Shown: positions 52,130 to 60,984 of the stretch, one piece after another | How positions within the stretch are numbered: position 1 is the stretch's first letter | How the letters are laid out: every line of letters starts with the position of its first letter | Origin: Muribaculaceae bacterium | GTDB lineage: Bacteria > Bacteroidota > Bacteroidia > Bacteroidales > Muribaculaceae | Direction of reading: 5' to 3' | Assembly: GCA_016290325.1 (NCBI GenBank) | Contig: JAEETL010000013.1 | Coordinates: forward strand, 1 to 64,000 | DNA: 64,000 nt | The notes under the pieces: model-generated | What the model was told of the DNA's origin: nothing | Databases searched by the model: none | Seen by the model: only the letters and a program-made list of their open reading frames with translations | Made by a program: the position numbers and the translations under genes

Positions 52130-52929
52130 TGCATTTCAGGTGTCGTTGATTGGTTGAGTGATGTTGCAAGCCGCGTGAGGTCGATAAAATCCTCCACGCT
52201 CAGTGTCTCGGGACGTTGTCGGAACACGTCGCGTTCCATTACCGCGGTGTTGGCGCCGAAGATCGGCTTCAATGAGCTTCGCAACATCTTGCGCCGTTGT
52301 CCGAATGATGCCTTGACGATGCGCTTGAACATGCGCTCGTCAACACCCAGGTCGGTCACGCTGTTACGGGTAAGCTTCACCACGCCGCTCTTGACTTTAG
52401 GGGGTGGGTTGAAGACATGCTCATCAACCGTGAACAGGTAGTCGATATCATACCACGCCAGCAACAGTACCGACAAGATGCCATAGGTCTTGCTCCCGGG
52501 AGGCTCGGCGATGCGTTGAGCCACCTCGCGCTGCAACATGCCGCTACAGCACAACACCTGGTCGCGGTAGTCCAGCACCTTGAAGAAAATCTGTGTAGAG
52601 ATGTTATAAGGATAATTGCCGATGACGCAGAAGGGGCGGTCGCCATACAGCCGCTTGAGGTCCATCTTCAGGAAGTCCTCGCCGATGATGCGGCCGTGCA
52701 GCTGCGGGAAAGACGCCTCGAGATAGTCCACGCTCTCACTGTCGAGTTCCACGACGGTAAGGTCAAGACCCATCTCCAGCAGGAACTGGGTAAGCACTCC
52801 CATTCCTGGTCCCACTTCCAGCACCGGCAAGTGCTTGAAGTCGTCCAGGGTGTGGGCGATGCGCTCAGCAATTGATAAATCGGTCAAGAAATGCTGGCCC
52901 AATGACTTTTTTGCTCTAACTTTCCGCAT
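52126..52929 (-). CDS. rsmA: 16S rRNA dimethyladenosine transferase RsmA (KsgA)
   Basis: 267 aa from the ATG at 52929. An upstream TTG frame to 52980 overlaps the promoter. Methylates two adjacent adenines near the 16S rRNA 3' end. MRKVRAKKSLGQHFLTD is the family start. The SAM motif is VLEVGPGMGVLTQFLLE (about 39-55), and the catalytic IGNYPYNISTQIFF follows at about 110. C-terminal helical domain FGQRRKMLRSSL. Co-transcribed with mgtE (4-bp overlap). Confidence 0.97.
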   Translation of the reverse strand: MRKVRAKKSLGQHFLTDLSIAERIAHTLDDFKHLPVLEVGPGMGVLTQFLLEMGLDLTVVELDSESVDYLEASFPQLHGRIIGEDFLKMDLKRLYGDRPFCVIGNYPYNISTQIFFKVLDYRDQVLCCSGMLQREVAQRIAEPPGSKTYGILSVLLLAWYDIDYLFTVDEHVFNPPPKVKSGVVKLTRNSVTDLGVDERMFKRIVKASFGQRRKMLRSSLKPIFGANTAVMERDVFRQRPETLSVEDFIDLTRLATSLNQSTTPEMQ

Positions 52930-52984
52930 TATTCTAACATTTATTGCTAACTTTGCACGCTCCCAATGGGTCTTTTGCAATGTG

Positions 52985-52992
52985 CAAAGATA
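52985..52992 (-). promoter_or_regulatory. -7 promoter element of rsmA-mgtE
   Basis: Minus strand TATCTTTG, 55 bp before the ATG at 52929. A plus-strand -7-like TAACTTTG at 52948-52955 points the other way towards the LPG-synthase-like gene, so the two promoters overlap. Confidence 0.5.
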
Positions 52993-53055
52993 ACCTTTTT
53001 TTGGCGTTTGACAGTATTGGGAGCTTCATTTTAACTTAACATTAAACGAAAAAAA

Positions 53056-54108
53056 GTGAAAAAGGCCATTTCATACCTGATAAAATACGGCATTCCCCTC
53101 GTCATTGGCGTGGGACTGATGTATTTTCTGTACAAGAACGTGGATTTAGACGCCATGATGGATACGCTCAAGACCGATGTGAATTATTGGTGGTTTATCC
53201 CCATTGCCATCGTGAGCATTTTTAGTCATGTTTTCAGGGCTTTGAGGTGGCGCCTCCAGCTTAAGGCCATTGACGTCAAGCCGTCGTTCAGTGCTGTGTT
53301 GAACAGTATTTTCGGCACCTATGCCGTCAATTTGGCTTTCCCCCGTTTGGGCGAGGTGTGGCGTTGCGGCTATATCGCTAACCGTCAAAAAGCATCAGTG
53401 ACCCAGGTCATGGGCTCGATGGTCGCCGACCGTCTGACCGATACCGTCACTGTGCTGGCTCTGACTTTTGTCACCTTCCTGCTCGCGCAGGGCGCCTTCA
53501 GCAAGTTCTTCGACGCTTATCCGCAGATGAAAGAGAACTTCATGAGCGTTGCCAGCGATGCCAGGATTTGGTTTGGCACCACGATTCTCATTATTGCGTT
53601 GGGATGGCTGCTGGTTATGAAGACCGAGAATAAGATCATCAAGAAGATCCAACTTATGGCCCGCAACTTGTGGAATGGTTTTGCTGCAATCACACGCATG
53701 GAAGGCAAGTGGTGGTTCCTGTTGCTCACTATCCTCATTTGGGGCTGCTACTTCCTGCAGCTGTACCTGGCCACCAAGGCTTTTACCTTTACTAACGGAT
53801 TGAGCGTGTTGGCCGTGCTTGTGATGTTTGTACTCAGCAGCATCGGCATGGGCGTGCCCACTAACGGCGGTCTAGGCGCTTGGCATGTGGCCATCATCTT
53901 CGGACTCTCGCTTTATGGTGTGGGTGTCTTCGCCACCAACAATTTTGACCCCCGTGCATCAACTTTCGCCATGCTCGTGTGGGGATTCCAGACGCTACTG
54001 CTAATCGTGCTGGGCGTCTATGCGTTCATCACTATGGCCATCGACCGCCGTCGCATCGAGACCGGTAAAACCGTTGTCGATACAACCAACGATGAAATCA
54101 AATTATAA
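53056..54108 (+). CDS. Lysylphosphatidylglycerol synthase-like transmembrane protein (UPF0104)
   Basis: 350 aa with about 8 membrane helices; starts with GTG. LPG_synthase_TM/UPF0104 family: FSHVFRALRWRLQLKAI (about 55-71), AVNLAFPRLGEVWRCGYIA (about 95-113), GSMVADRLTDTVTVLA (about 119-134), and SIGMGVPTNGGLGAWHVAII (about 265-284). Such proteins are lipid flippase-like membrane halves of MprF; here the aminoacyl-transferase domain is absent, so lipid aminoacylation is not implied. It is 32 bp from the next gene with a heptameric array between. Confidence 0.88.
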   Translation: MKKAISYLIKYGIPLVIGVGLMYFLYKNVDLDAMMDTLKTDVNYWWFIPIAIVSIFSHVFRALRWRLQLKAIDVKPSFSAVLNSIFGTYAVNLAFPRLGEVWRCGYIANRQKASVTQVMGSMVADRLTDTVTVLALTFVTFLLAQGAFSKFFDAYPQMKENFMSVASDARIWFGTTILIIALGWLLVMKTENKIIKKIQLMARNLWNGFAAITRMEGKWWFLLLTILIWGCYFLQLYLATKAFTFTNGLSVLAVLVMFVLSSIGMGVPTNGGLGAWHVAIIFGLSLYGVGVFATNNFDPRASTFAMLVWGFQTLLLIVLGVYAFITMAIDRRRIETGKTVVDTTNDEIKL

Positions 54109-54109
54109 A

Positions 54110-54137
54110 GACAAGTGACTATCGACTAAAGACTAAT
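54110..54137. repeat. heptameric tandem repeat, 4 units (GACTAAA type)
   Basis: Units GACAAGT, GACTATC, GACTAAA, GACTAAT end 3 bp before the next ATG. Confidence 0.8.
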
Positions 54138-54140
54138 AAT

Positions 54141-54668
54141 ATGGACGATAATTTCAACGACTATTTCACCGATGATGCCCCTGAGGAGCAGCCTCAAGTG
54201 CATCATGAAACCGAGCAGGAACGTGAGGAGCGCGAAATCAAGGAAGCCACAATCGAGCGGCGCGGCAACTCCATCAAGATGTTGCTTGTGCTCATTATTG
54301 CGGCTTTGGCCTGTTTCCTGGGCTGGTGGGTTTATCAATACTATTTCCACCCTTATCGTGTGAGTCAGGAGAAAGGTTGGATCATGAAAGTGAGCAACGA
54401 GGGCACCGTGTTCAAGACCGTCGAGGGTGAGATGATCAGCGAGGGGTATATCGAGGACACGATTGCGGCTTTGCACAGTGATTTCGAGTTCAGCATCCCG
54501 TCCGACAGCCTCGCCCGCGAGGCCATGCGATGGGCCGGCAACGGCAAGCGCATCATCCTCTCCTATAACGAGTACAAGGGCAAGGTGCTGTGGCGTGGCA
54601 ACTCTCGCCATGTCGTCACCAATATTGAACCCGATAGCGACCGCGTCAAGCAGAATCCCTACAAGTAA
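54141..54668 (+). CDS. Unknown single-span membrane protein
   Basis: 175 aa. A very acidic N-terminus (MDDNFNDYFTDDAPEEQ), a charged helix, then one membrane segment at about 49-67 (LLVLIIAALACFLGWWVY). The extracytoplasmic part contains VSQEKGWIMKVSNEGTVFKTVEGEM and ends NIEPDSDRVKQNPYK. Homologues exist throughout Bacteroides, where they sometimes carry a misleading dehydrogenase name; I see no dehydrogenase motif. A hairpin and a strong terminator follow. Confidence 0.75.
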   Translation: MDDNFNDYFTDDAPEEQPQVHHETEQEREEREIKEATIERRGNSIKMLLVLIIAALACFLGWWVYQYYFHPYRVSQEKGWIMKVSNEGTVFKTVEGEMISEGYIEDTIAALHSDFEFSIPSDSLAREAMRWAGNGKRIILSYNEYKGKVLWRGNSRHVVTNIEPDSDRVKQNPYK

Positions 54669-54712
54669 GCACTACTAGCCGCCAGAGTTTAGCGGCGTTA
54701 AGATATAACTGG

Positions 54713-54754
54713 CCCTGTGTCTGCCTTTTACAGCAGCACAGGGTTTGTTTTTTT
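54713..54754 (+). terminator. Intrinsic terminator
   Basis: CCCTGTG pairs with CACAGGG, with a T-rich tail TTTGTTTTTTT. A smaller GCCGC/GCGGC hairpin precedes it. Confidence 0.85.
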
Positions 54755-54891
54755 GATGTGAGATCATGACCATCCTAGTGGGAGCCTGCACTTCACGTTG
54801 GCAATCCAGGCGGGTAGGGGATAGAATGTAAAATACTGCCAAAATGTCATATTTTAACATTAGTTTTGTGTCAGTTCCCGAAAAATCATTG

Positions 54892-54899
54892 TACCTTTG
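54892..54899 (+). promoter_or_regulatory. -7 promoter element of the acyltransferase operon
   Basis: TACCTTTG, 28 bp before the ATG. A TTTG at 54865-54868 is 23 bp upstream. Confidence 0.6.
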
Positions 54900-54927
54900 C
54901 ACCCCGAAAAAATATTGACGATAGAAA

Positions 54928-55821
54928 ATGGAGGAAAACAAGATAAAACAAGAAGATAACGTTCAACAGACCACTGAGCAGCAGTCCACGCCCATCAAGC
55001 CCGATATTCTGGACTATGATGATGTCCGCAAGCTGGTGCCATTCTTTGACGGCAAGCCCAAGTTGGTCAAGTGGTTATTCCACTTATTTGACATGGATGA
55101 CGCCAACTGGATCCACGGGCACAACTGCCACACGCCTGGTGTGCCTTTCTGCACTGGTGTGCTTAAGGACCTGAATGCCACCATCACCTATGATAATGGC
55201 GAGGTGCTCGACAACCTGCCCGAGGGGCCGTTCATCACGGTGACTAACCATCCCTTTGGAGCCGTTGATGGCGTGATGATGATTCACATTATAGGCACCC
55301 ATCGCCCTGACTACAAGTTCATGGTTAACATGCTCCTGAGCAAGATTGGCGGCATGATGCCCAACTTTATCACCGTCGATGCGCTGGCCAGCGAAGATCC
55401 CGCCAAGCGCGCCGTGTCGATGCAGGGCATCAGCGATACGTTGAAACACGTTAAGGCTGGTCATCCGATGGGATTTTTCCCCGCTGGTGCTGTGAGCAAA
55501 TTGACGTGGAAACTGCGCGTCGAGGATCGCGAGTGGCAACCTGTCATCATGCGCTTGATCCAAAAACTCAAGGTGCCTGTCATCCCCATCTACATCCATG
55601 GCCACAACAGCTGGATATCATTACTGATGGGTGCTATCAGCTGGAAACTGCGCACCCTCAGGCTCCCCTCCGAGATGTTCCGTCGCAAGAGCTACGACTT
55701 CCGCGTCAGCGTGCATGATCCTATCATGCCCGAGGAGTACGCGCAGTACAAGACGCCCGAGGAATTGGGCGTGTTCCTGAAAAACGAAACTTATAAAATG
55801 AAGAAATGGCAACAAAAATAA
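54928..55821 (+). CDS. Lysophospholipid acyltransferase family protein
   Basis: 297 aa. PlsC-like acyltransferase: the HX4D motif is in TVTNHPFGAVDGVMMIHIIG (His about 108, Asp about 113), with a later FFPAGAVSKL block (about 183) in the position of the EGT/S motif. PVIPIYIHGHNSW follows. It carries a 60-residue N-terminal extension without a membrane helix. Closest in style to hemolysin/ornithine-lipid acyltransferases of Bacteroidetes. The sigma54 activator gene overlaps its 3' end by 16 bp. Confidence 0.87.
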   Translation: MEENKIKQEDNVQQTTEQQSTPIKPDILDYDDVRKLVPFFDGKPKLVKWLFHLFDMDDANWIHGHNCHTPGVPFCTGVLKDLNATITYDNGEVLDNLPEGPFITVTNHPFGAVDGVMMIHIIGTHRPDYKFMVNMLLSKIGGMMPNFITVDALASEDPAKRAVSMQGISDTLKHVKAGHPMGFFPAGAVSKLTWKLRVEDREWQPVIMRLIQKLKVPVIPIYIHGHNSWISLLMGAISWKLRTLRLPSEMFRRKSYDFRVSVHDPIMPEEYAQYKTPEELGVFLKNETYKMKKWQQK

Positions 55822-57062
55822 CCGACCAAGAAATACGCGCACTCAAACTGCGCTTTGGCATCGTGGGAGAGTCTCCCGCACTGATTGCCGCCATTCGCCG
55901 CGCCATGCTCGTGGCGCCCATCGACTTGAGCGTGCTCATCATCGGTGAGAGCGGTTCGGGTAAGGAATCTTTCCCGAAAATCATCCACGAGAGCAGTCCC
56001 CGCAAGCACAAAAAGTATATCGCCGTGAACTGTGGCGCTATCCCCGAGGGCACCATCGACAGCGAGCTCTTTGGCCACGTGAAAGGCTCTTTCACGGGCG
56101 CTATTGCCGACCATAAGGGTTATTTTGAGGAGGCTGATGGTGGCGTCATCTTCCTTGACGAGGTGGCCGAGATGCCTATGAGCACCCAGGCCCGCTTGCT
56201 GCGCGTGCTTGAGAATGGCGAATATCTGCGCGTGGGCGATAGCACTGTACGCAAGACCAACATCCGTGTGGTCGCTGCCACCAACAAGGACATGCTGCAG
56301 GCCGTTAAGGATGGAAAATTCCGCGAGGACCTCTACTACCGCCTCTCGACAGTGCAAATCAACGTGCCTCCCCTGCGCGACCGTGGCGATGACATTGTGC
56401 TGCTGGCCAGGCTGTTCCTGCGCAACTTCATTAATGAGAACCGTACCAGTGAGGTCACCCTCACCGAGGATGCCCAGCGCTTGCTCAAGTCGTTCCACTG
56501 GCCTGGTAACGTGCGTCAGCTCAAGAGTGTTATTGAGCAGGTCGCCCTATTTGAGAGCGGTAACACAGTGGATGCCGCTACCCTGAGCCAGTACATGCCC
56601 AGCAACCGCAGCACGGCCCTGACGGTGCAGTCCCAGCCCAATTTTGACTATAACGCCGAGCGTGAGCAGTTGTTTACCCTCATTCTGTCGATGAGGGCCG
56701 AGATCGAGGCACTCAAGAAACGCATGGACAGCGGAACGCCATCGTCTCATGTCTCCTCGACGGTGCATGAGCTCAAGCGCGACGCCAACCCCTTACTCGA
56801 CATGGGAGGCAACGCTGACATGGGCATGTCATCTCCCTACCGCAACATGCAGCACTCGACCCATGACTTGGGCCACGTGGACGAGGTTCCCCTGGATGTT
56901 GAAGGCGAGACCGTCAAGACCCTTGACGAAACCGAGCGCGAGACGATTGAGAGTGCCCTGCGTCGCAATAACGGCCGCCGCAAGCTCACGGCCCAGGAAC
57001 TGAATATCTCGGAGCGCACCCTGTACCGTAAAATCAAGCAATACAACCTGGAAAGGCAGTGA
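55806..57062 (+). CDS. Sigma54-dependent transcriptional activator (no receiver domain)
   Basis: 418 aa. AAA+ enhancer-binding protein: Walker A IIGESGSGKES (about 47), the sigma54-contact GAFTGA variant GSFTGAI (about 97), Walker B GGVIFLDEVAEM (about 114), LPPLRDRGDD, and FHWPGNVRQL (about 233). The C-terminal Fis-type HTH is LTAQELNISERTLYRKIKQYNL. There is no N-terminal sensory domain; the AAA module starts at about residue 20. So activity may be controlled by level or by partners. It sits between the acyltransferase and lptE, both overlapping, a common Bacteroidetes cluster. Confidence 0.93.
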   Translation: MATKITDQEIRALKLRFGIVGESPALIAAIRRAMLVAPIDLSVLIIGESGSGKESFPKIIHESSPRKHKKYIAVNCGAIPEGTIDSELFGHVKGSFTGAIADHKGYFEEADGGVIFLDEVAEMPMSTQARLLRVLENGEYLRVGDSTVRKTNIRVVAATNKDMLQAVKDGKFREDLYYRLSTVQINVPPLRDRGDDIVLLARLFLRNFINENRTSEVTLTEDAQRLLKSFHWPGNVRQLKSVIEQVALFESGNTVDAATLSQYMPSNRSTALTVQSQPNFDYNAEREQLFTLILSMRAEIEALKKRMDSGTPSSHVSSTVHELKRDANPLLDMGGNADMGMSSPYRNMQHSTHDLGHVDEVPLDVEGETVKTLDETERETIESALRRNNGRRKLTAQELNISERTLYRKIKQYNLERQ

Positions 57063-57574
57063 AACGGCTCTTTATCATATTAACCCTCGTGGTTGCCACC
57101 ACCCTGTGGCAGGCATGTGTCCCCCGGTACACGCTCAACGGCGCATCCATCGACTACAACGTCTATAAGACCATCTCTTTTGGTGACTTCCCCATCCGTG
57201 CGGCGCTGGTTTATCCGCCATTGCAATCGATGTTTGAGAACCGCATGACCGACATGATCGCCCAGCAGACGCGTTTGCGCGTCATTGACGGCAATAATGC
57301 CGACCTGCGCATGGAGGGAGAGATTACCAACTATCAGTTGTCGCCGCAGGCTGTGGGCGAGGACGCTTATGCGAGCCAGACGCGCTTGACCATCACAGTC
57401 AAGGTGAAATATATCAACAACAAGAACCAGAATCTTTCCAAGGACTTGTCCTTCAGCGCCTATCGCGATTTCTCGAGCAGCGAACTGCTGGTCGATGTGC
57501 AGGATGAGTTGTGTAACCAGATTTGCAAGGATCTTGCTGACCTGATTTTCAACGCGACCTTGGGCGATTGGTAA
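57059..57574 (+). CDS. lptE: LptE-like LPS-assembly lipoprotein
   Basis: 171 aa, starting with GTG that overlaps the previous stop. Signal peptide with a lipobox (LWQAC, Cys about 20). The remainder has the LptE/LolB-like fold pattern: YTLNGASIDYNVYKTISFGDFPIRAA, an amphipathic helix with NRMTDMIAQQTRLRVI, and LRMEGEITNYQLSPQAVG. LptE plugs the LptD barrel to insert LPS. Assignment rests on the Bacteroidetes cluster (activator-lptE-TPR-secG) and on the fold pattern rather than on strict sequence motifs. Confidence 0.85.
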   Translation: MKRLFIILTLVVATTLWQACVPRYTLNGASIDYNVYKTISFGDFPIRAALVYPPLQSMFENRMTDMIAQQTRLRVIDGNNADLRMEGEITNYQLSPQAVGEDAYASQTRLTITVKVKYINNKNQNLSKDLSFSAYRDFSSSELLVDVQDELCNQICKDLADLIFNATLGDW

Positions 57575-57608
57575 TTCTTTATGTTACAATTTAGAGTTTT
57601 GAGCGTTC

Positions 57609-58373
57609 ATGGCAGCATGGATTGAGGACTTCAAGAGGTTGGCGGCAGGCGATGATATCGAGCTGACCAGGACATGGCTGGAGGATGCTGAGCGAGAGGC
57701 ACCCTACAGCGTGCTACCCGCGTTGATGTATCTCAAGCGCAATGGTGTCAAGGGCAACGAGTATGTCTTGGCACGTCTTTCCATCTCTTTCCCTGACAGG
57801 AGCGCGTTATCACTGGTCCTGGGGGAGGGAGGTGCTGAACTGGCGGGTTTCTATCCACCCGAGGCCGTACCCGATACGCCCGACACCATCAATACCATCG
57901 ACCGTTTTCTTGAACAGTACGGCAAGACCAGCCCCAGTGAGGTGGAAGCCATCAGCCGAGCCATCTTTAACCCGACTCCGGATTATGCCGATGTGCTTGC
58001 TGCTCAAGAAAAAGAGGAAGGCGGCGTCCAACCCACCGAGGGCGATTCACAGGACGAACTCATCAACCAGTTCATCGCCGAACAGATGCAGTTGGGCGAA
58101 CAGGCTTCCAAGGTTCCCATCACTAGTCCTGTGGGAGAAGAAGAGAAGGCTGAGATTGCCGAAGAAGTCATCGACAATCCTACCAAAACCGATGATTCAA
58201 TGCTTAGTGAAAGTCTAGCTAAAATGTACATCGCCAGACACAAATATTCACAGGCACTTGAAATTATTAAGGGATTAAGTTTGAAATATCCAGAAAAAAG
58301 TATTTACTTTGCAGACCAAATTCGATTTTTGGCCAAATTGGTCCTAAATGAGACACTAAACGACAAAAAATAA
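57609..58373 (+). CDS. TPR-like protein of the lptE-secG cluster
   Basis: 254 aa, no signal peptide. Acidic and helical; the last 60 residues contain a TPR-like helix pair, SLAKMYIARHKYSQALEIIKGLSLKYPEKSIYFADQIRFL. The middle (about 110-185) is low-complexity and acidic. It is found between lptE and secG in many Bacteroidales, but its function is not established. Ends 6 bp before secG, so co-transcribed. Confidence 0.8.
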   Translation: MAAWIEDFKRLAAGDDIELTRTWLEDAEREAPYSVLPALMYLKRNGVKGNEYVLARLSISFPDRSALSLVLGEGGAELAGFYPPEAVPDTPDTINTIDRFLEQYGKTSPSEVEAISRAIFNPTPDYADVLAAQEKEEGGVQPTEGDSQDELINQFIAEQMQLGEQASKVPITSPVGEEEKAEIAEEVIDNPTKTDDSMLSESLAKMYIARHKYSQALEIIKGLSLKYPEKSIYFADQIRFLAKLVLNETLNDKK

Positions 58374-58379
58374 GAAAAA

Positions 58380-58772
58380 ATGTACAACATCTTAGCAATT
58401 CTTATCATGATCGCATCGATTCTGTTGATCGGTGTAATCCTTATTCAAAAATCAAAAGGTGGCGGTCTCGCTGCCAACGTGAACAACTACAATCAGTTCA
58501 TGGGTGTTCGTAAGACCACCGACTTTGTTGAGAAAGCAACTTGGATTCTGGCCGGATTTATCTGTGCAGCTAGTATCGCTACAGCATTTGTGACTTCACC
58601 CAGCATCGTTGAGGCTGGTCCCCAGATCAAGAAGTTACCCACTACCGAGACTCAGGCTCCCAACTTCGGCACTCAGGCCGAGGAGGCTCCTGCCGCTGCA
58701 GCTCCCGCTGCTGCCCCCGCAGCCGATCAGGCCGCTCCTGCTAAGGACCAGCCTGCCAAGGAGGGCAAATAA
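58380..58772 (+). CDS. secG: Protein translocase subunit SecG
   Basis: 130 aa. Two membrane helices (about 3-22 ILAILIMIASILLIGVILIQ and about 55-75) joined by the conserved loop KSKGGGLAANV...FMGVRKTTDF. It is part of the SecYEG channel. It has a 45-residue Ala/Pro-rich C-terminal tail, common in Bacteroidetes SecG but absent from E. coli. Followed by a nested terminator hairpin. Confidence 0.95.
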   Translation: MYNILAILIMIASILLIGVILIQKSKGGGLAANVNNYNQFMGVRKTTDFVEKATWILAGFICAASIATAFVTSPSIVEAGPQIKKLPTTETQAPNFGTQAEEAPAAAAPAAAPAADQAAPAKDQPAKEGK

Positions 58773-58807
58773 TCAACACAGTATCTTATAAAGACTAGAT
58801 TAACAAG

Positions 58808-58866
58808 GATGCGGTATGTCGTATCCGCATCAAAGCGGAGAAAGACATATCGCATCTTTATTTTTT
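58808..58866 (+). terminator. Intrinsic terminator after secG
   Basis: GATGCGGTATGTC pairs with GACATATCGCATC (one wobble), enclosing a CCGC/GCGG hairpin, followed by TTTATTTTTT. Confidence 0.8.
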
Positions 58867-58875
58867 CTTGACGAC

Positions 58876-59853
58876 ATGAAAATGACATTATTATATATCA
58901 TTTTGGCTACCATGATCACGGCTTGTGGCAGTACGGGAAACTCAGCCAGTAGCGAGAGTGTCGCTGCCGACCCCACCTCCACTACAAGCCAAGTGGCATC
59001 AAGGGCGGCATTTGACGGACAGGCCGCGTTGGCGCTAGCCCGTCAGCAATGTGACTTCGGGCCACGTGTACCTGCCACTCCTGCTCATGCCAAGTGTGCC
59101 GAGTGGCTCACATCGACGTTGAAGGCGTCGTGTGACACCGTGATCGTGCAACAGGGCAATGTGACGACTGGCCAGGGCAAGAAGTTGGGTATCAAGAACA
59201 TCATCGGGGTCATCAATCCTGATGCTTCCCAACGCTTGTTGCTGCTTGCCCATTGGGACACGCGCCCCTGGGCCGACAACGACCCTGACAAAGCCAACCA
59301 TACCAAACCCGTGATGGGTGCCAACGATGGCGCTAGTGGTGTGGCCGTTTTGCTTCAACTGGCACGCCAGCTTAAGACCGACAGCACCAAGCTGGGCATC
59401 GATATCGTGCTGGTGGATGCTGAGGACATGGGCATTACCGACGATGAGGAGTCGTGGGGCCTGGGTACCCAGTACTGGACACAACACCCACATGTGGCTG
59501 GCTATAAGCCGTTATTCGGCATCCTGCTCGACATGGTGGGTGCTCCCGATGCACGTTTTTCCCGCGAGTACTACTCAATGTACTATGCCAGTGGTTTCAC
59601 TGATGCCGTTTGGCGTTGCGCTGGCGGAGAACACTTCATCCAAGCCGATGGTGGCGCTGTCACCGATGACCATGTGTTCATCAATCGCGCTGGCATCCCC
59701 TGTGTGGACATCATCGACATGAGGACCGACAGTGAAACTGGTTTTTGCCCTGTTTGGCACACAGTTGATGACACGATGGAACACATCAGCCCCGCCACCC
59801 TCGCCGAGGTAGGTCAGGCCCTGCTCAACGTCATCGCCTCCCTCGAGCAGTAA
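58876..59853 (+). CDS. M28 family peptidase / glutaminyl-cyclase-like lipoprotein
   Basis: 325 aa from the ATG at 58876. The upstream in-frame codons lie inside the secG terminator. Lipobox MITAC (Cys about 16). The M28 zinc-peptidase fold has LLAHWDTRPWADND (His and Asp ligands), GANDGASGVAVLLQLAR, LVDAEDMGI, and HTVDDTMEHI near the C-terminus. The family includes aminopeptidases and glutaminyl-peptide cyclotransferases; DTRPWAD and the WHTVDDT segment favour the cyclase-like branch. Exported and lipid-anchored. The choice between activities is uncertain. Confidence 0.88.
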   Translation: MKMTLLYIILATMITACGSTGNSASSESVAADPTSTTSQVASRAAFDGQAALALARQQCDFGPRVPATPAHAKCAEWLTSTLKASCDTVIVQQGNVTTGQGKKLGIKNIIGVINPDASQRLLLLAHWDTRPWADNDPDKANHTKPVMGANDGASGVAVLLQLARQLKTDSTKLGIDIVLVDAEDMGITDDEESWGLGTQYWTQHPHVAGYKPLFGILLDMVGAPDARFSREYYSMYYASGFTDAVWRCAGGEHFIQADGGAVTDDHVFINRAGIPCVDIIDMRTDSETGFCPVWHTVDDTMEHISPATLAEVGQALLNVIASLEQ

Positions 59854-59935
59854 CCCCCTAATCGTGGACCGAGAGATTCAATCATGCGATATTTCCTGTT
59901 CATGTTTTTTATAACTCATATCAACTGATTTGGAC

Positions 59936-60916
59936 ATGATGAAAGACAGAAAGCTGATATTCAGTATGATAATGGCCATCTGCATGATAATAGGCGTTGT
60001 TGCCTTTTTCAAGCTACTCGCTGGCTGGGATACCGAGAGCATGCCGCACATCATCATGCTCGTAGCAGTCATGCTGCTGATGATTCTCGGATACTGCAAA
60101 GCTCACAAGGAACTCAGAAGACTCTTGGATGATGAGACCGCCAAAATGGACAGGCATGAAGAAAAGGTGAACCAATACATGGAGTTGCTCAAGCCTTCTG
60201 GCCGAGATGCCATTCGGATTTCATTTGCGGACAAAGGCACGGCCCCATTGCCTGCGGGTTGCTCCAAATATGGCGGACGGCCTGACGTTCCAGCCAATTT
60301 CCAGTGGCCGCACGACAACAGCGGGCGCCCCCTATCATTGCTGCTGCAAATCGATTGTGCGGACCTTACGTCCCTCGACCATGAGAACCTATTGCCCACA
60401 AGCGGACAACTGTATTTCTTCTACGAACTCAGCCAGATGGATAGGAACGGCAATGAGAACGATGTCCGAGTGATCTATAATGACCTGCCTTCTTCACAAC
60501 TGCATCCCCTCGAATATCCTGTAAATCTCGACAAAGAATACCAGTTGCAAGAATGCCGCTTGCAATTCAGCCGATTCACGAGCTACCCCACCCTCTCGAC
60601 TTTTAAGCCCGTCAGCGAGGAGGATGAAGATGCGCGCTATGAGGCAATTGTTCTATTGTGGGACGAATCCCATACTGATATCGGCAGTATGCTCGGTTAT
60701 CCCTTCCTTATTCAAGGGCCCATCGTCGATGACCTGTCTGATGATGTACTCCTATTGCAACTCTATTCCACCAATTGTGAGTACCAAAATAAAGATGACA
60801 AGTTTCCTCACGACCTGCTGCTCGGCGACTACGGCATCATCTACTTCTACATCAAGCGTGAAGACCTGCTGGCACGACGCTTTGACAGAATAAAATTTGC
60901 CCTGCAAAGCAATTGA
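59936..60916 (+). CDS. DUF1963 (YwqG-like) protein with N-terminal membrane segments
   Basis: 326 aa. Two membrane helices at the N-terminus (about 6-28 and 37-52), then a coiled linker and the DUF1963 domain (about 85-325). Typical blocks are SKYGGRPDVPANFQWPHDNSGRPLSLLLQIDCADL, SGQLYFFYELSQ and the C-terminal LLGDYGIIYFYIKREDLLARRFD. YwqG proteins are of unknown function, often linked to toxin or stress operons, but no such neighbours occur here. A TTG at 59930 is in frame but weaker. Confidence 0.87.
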   Translation: MMKDRKLIFSMIMAICMIIGVVAFFKLLAGWDTESMPHIIMLVAVMLLMILGYCKAHKELRRLLDDETAKMDRHEEKVNQYMELLKPSGRDAIRISFADKGTAPLPAGCSKYGGRPDVPANFQWPHDNSGRPLSLLLQIDCADLTSLDHENLLPTSGQLYFFYELSQMDRNGNENDVRVIYNDLPSSQLHPLEYPVNLDKEYQLQECRLQFSRFTSYPTLSTFKPVSEEDEDARYEAIVLLWDESHTDIGSMLGYPFLIQGPIVDDLSDDVLLLQLYSTNCEYQNKDDKFPHDLLLGDYGIIYFYIKREDLLARRFDRIKFALQSN

Positions 60917-60984
60917 CCCCTTATCGCACCGATATGACAATCCAATCAACCAATAACCATAAACAATAAATTAACAATCTAACA

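Noticed and set aside
53056-54108. Full MprF lysylphosphatidylglycerol synthase
   Set aside because: Only the transmembrane flippase-like half is present; the aminoacyl-transferase domain is missing.
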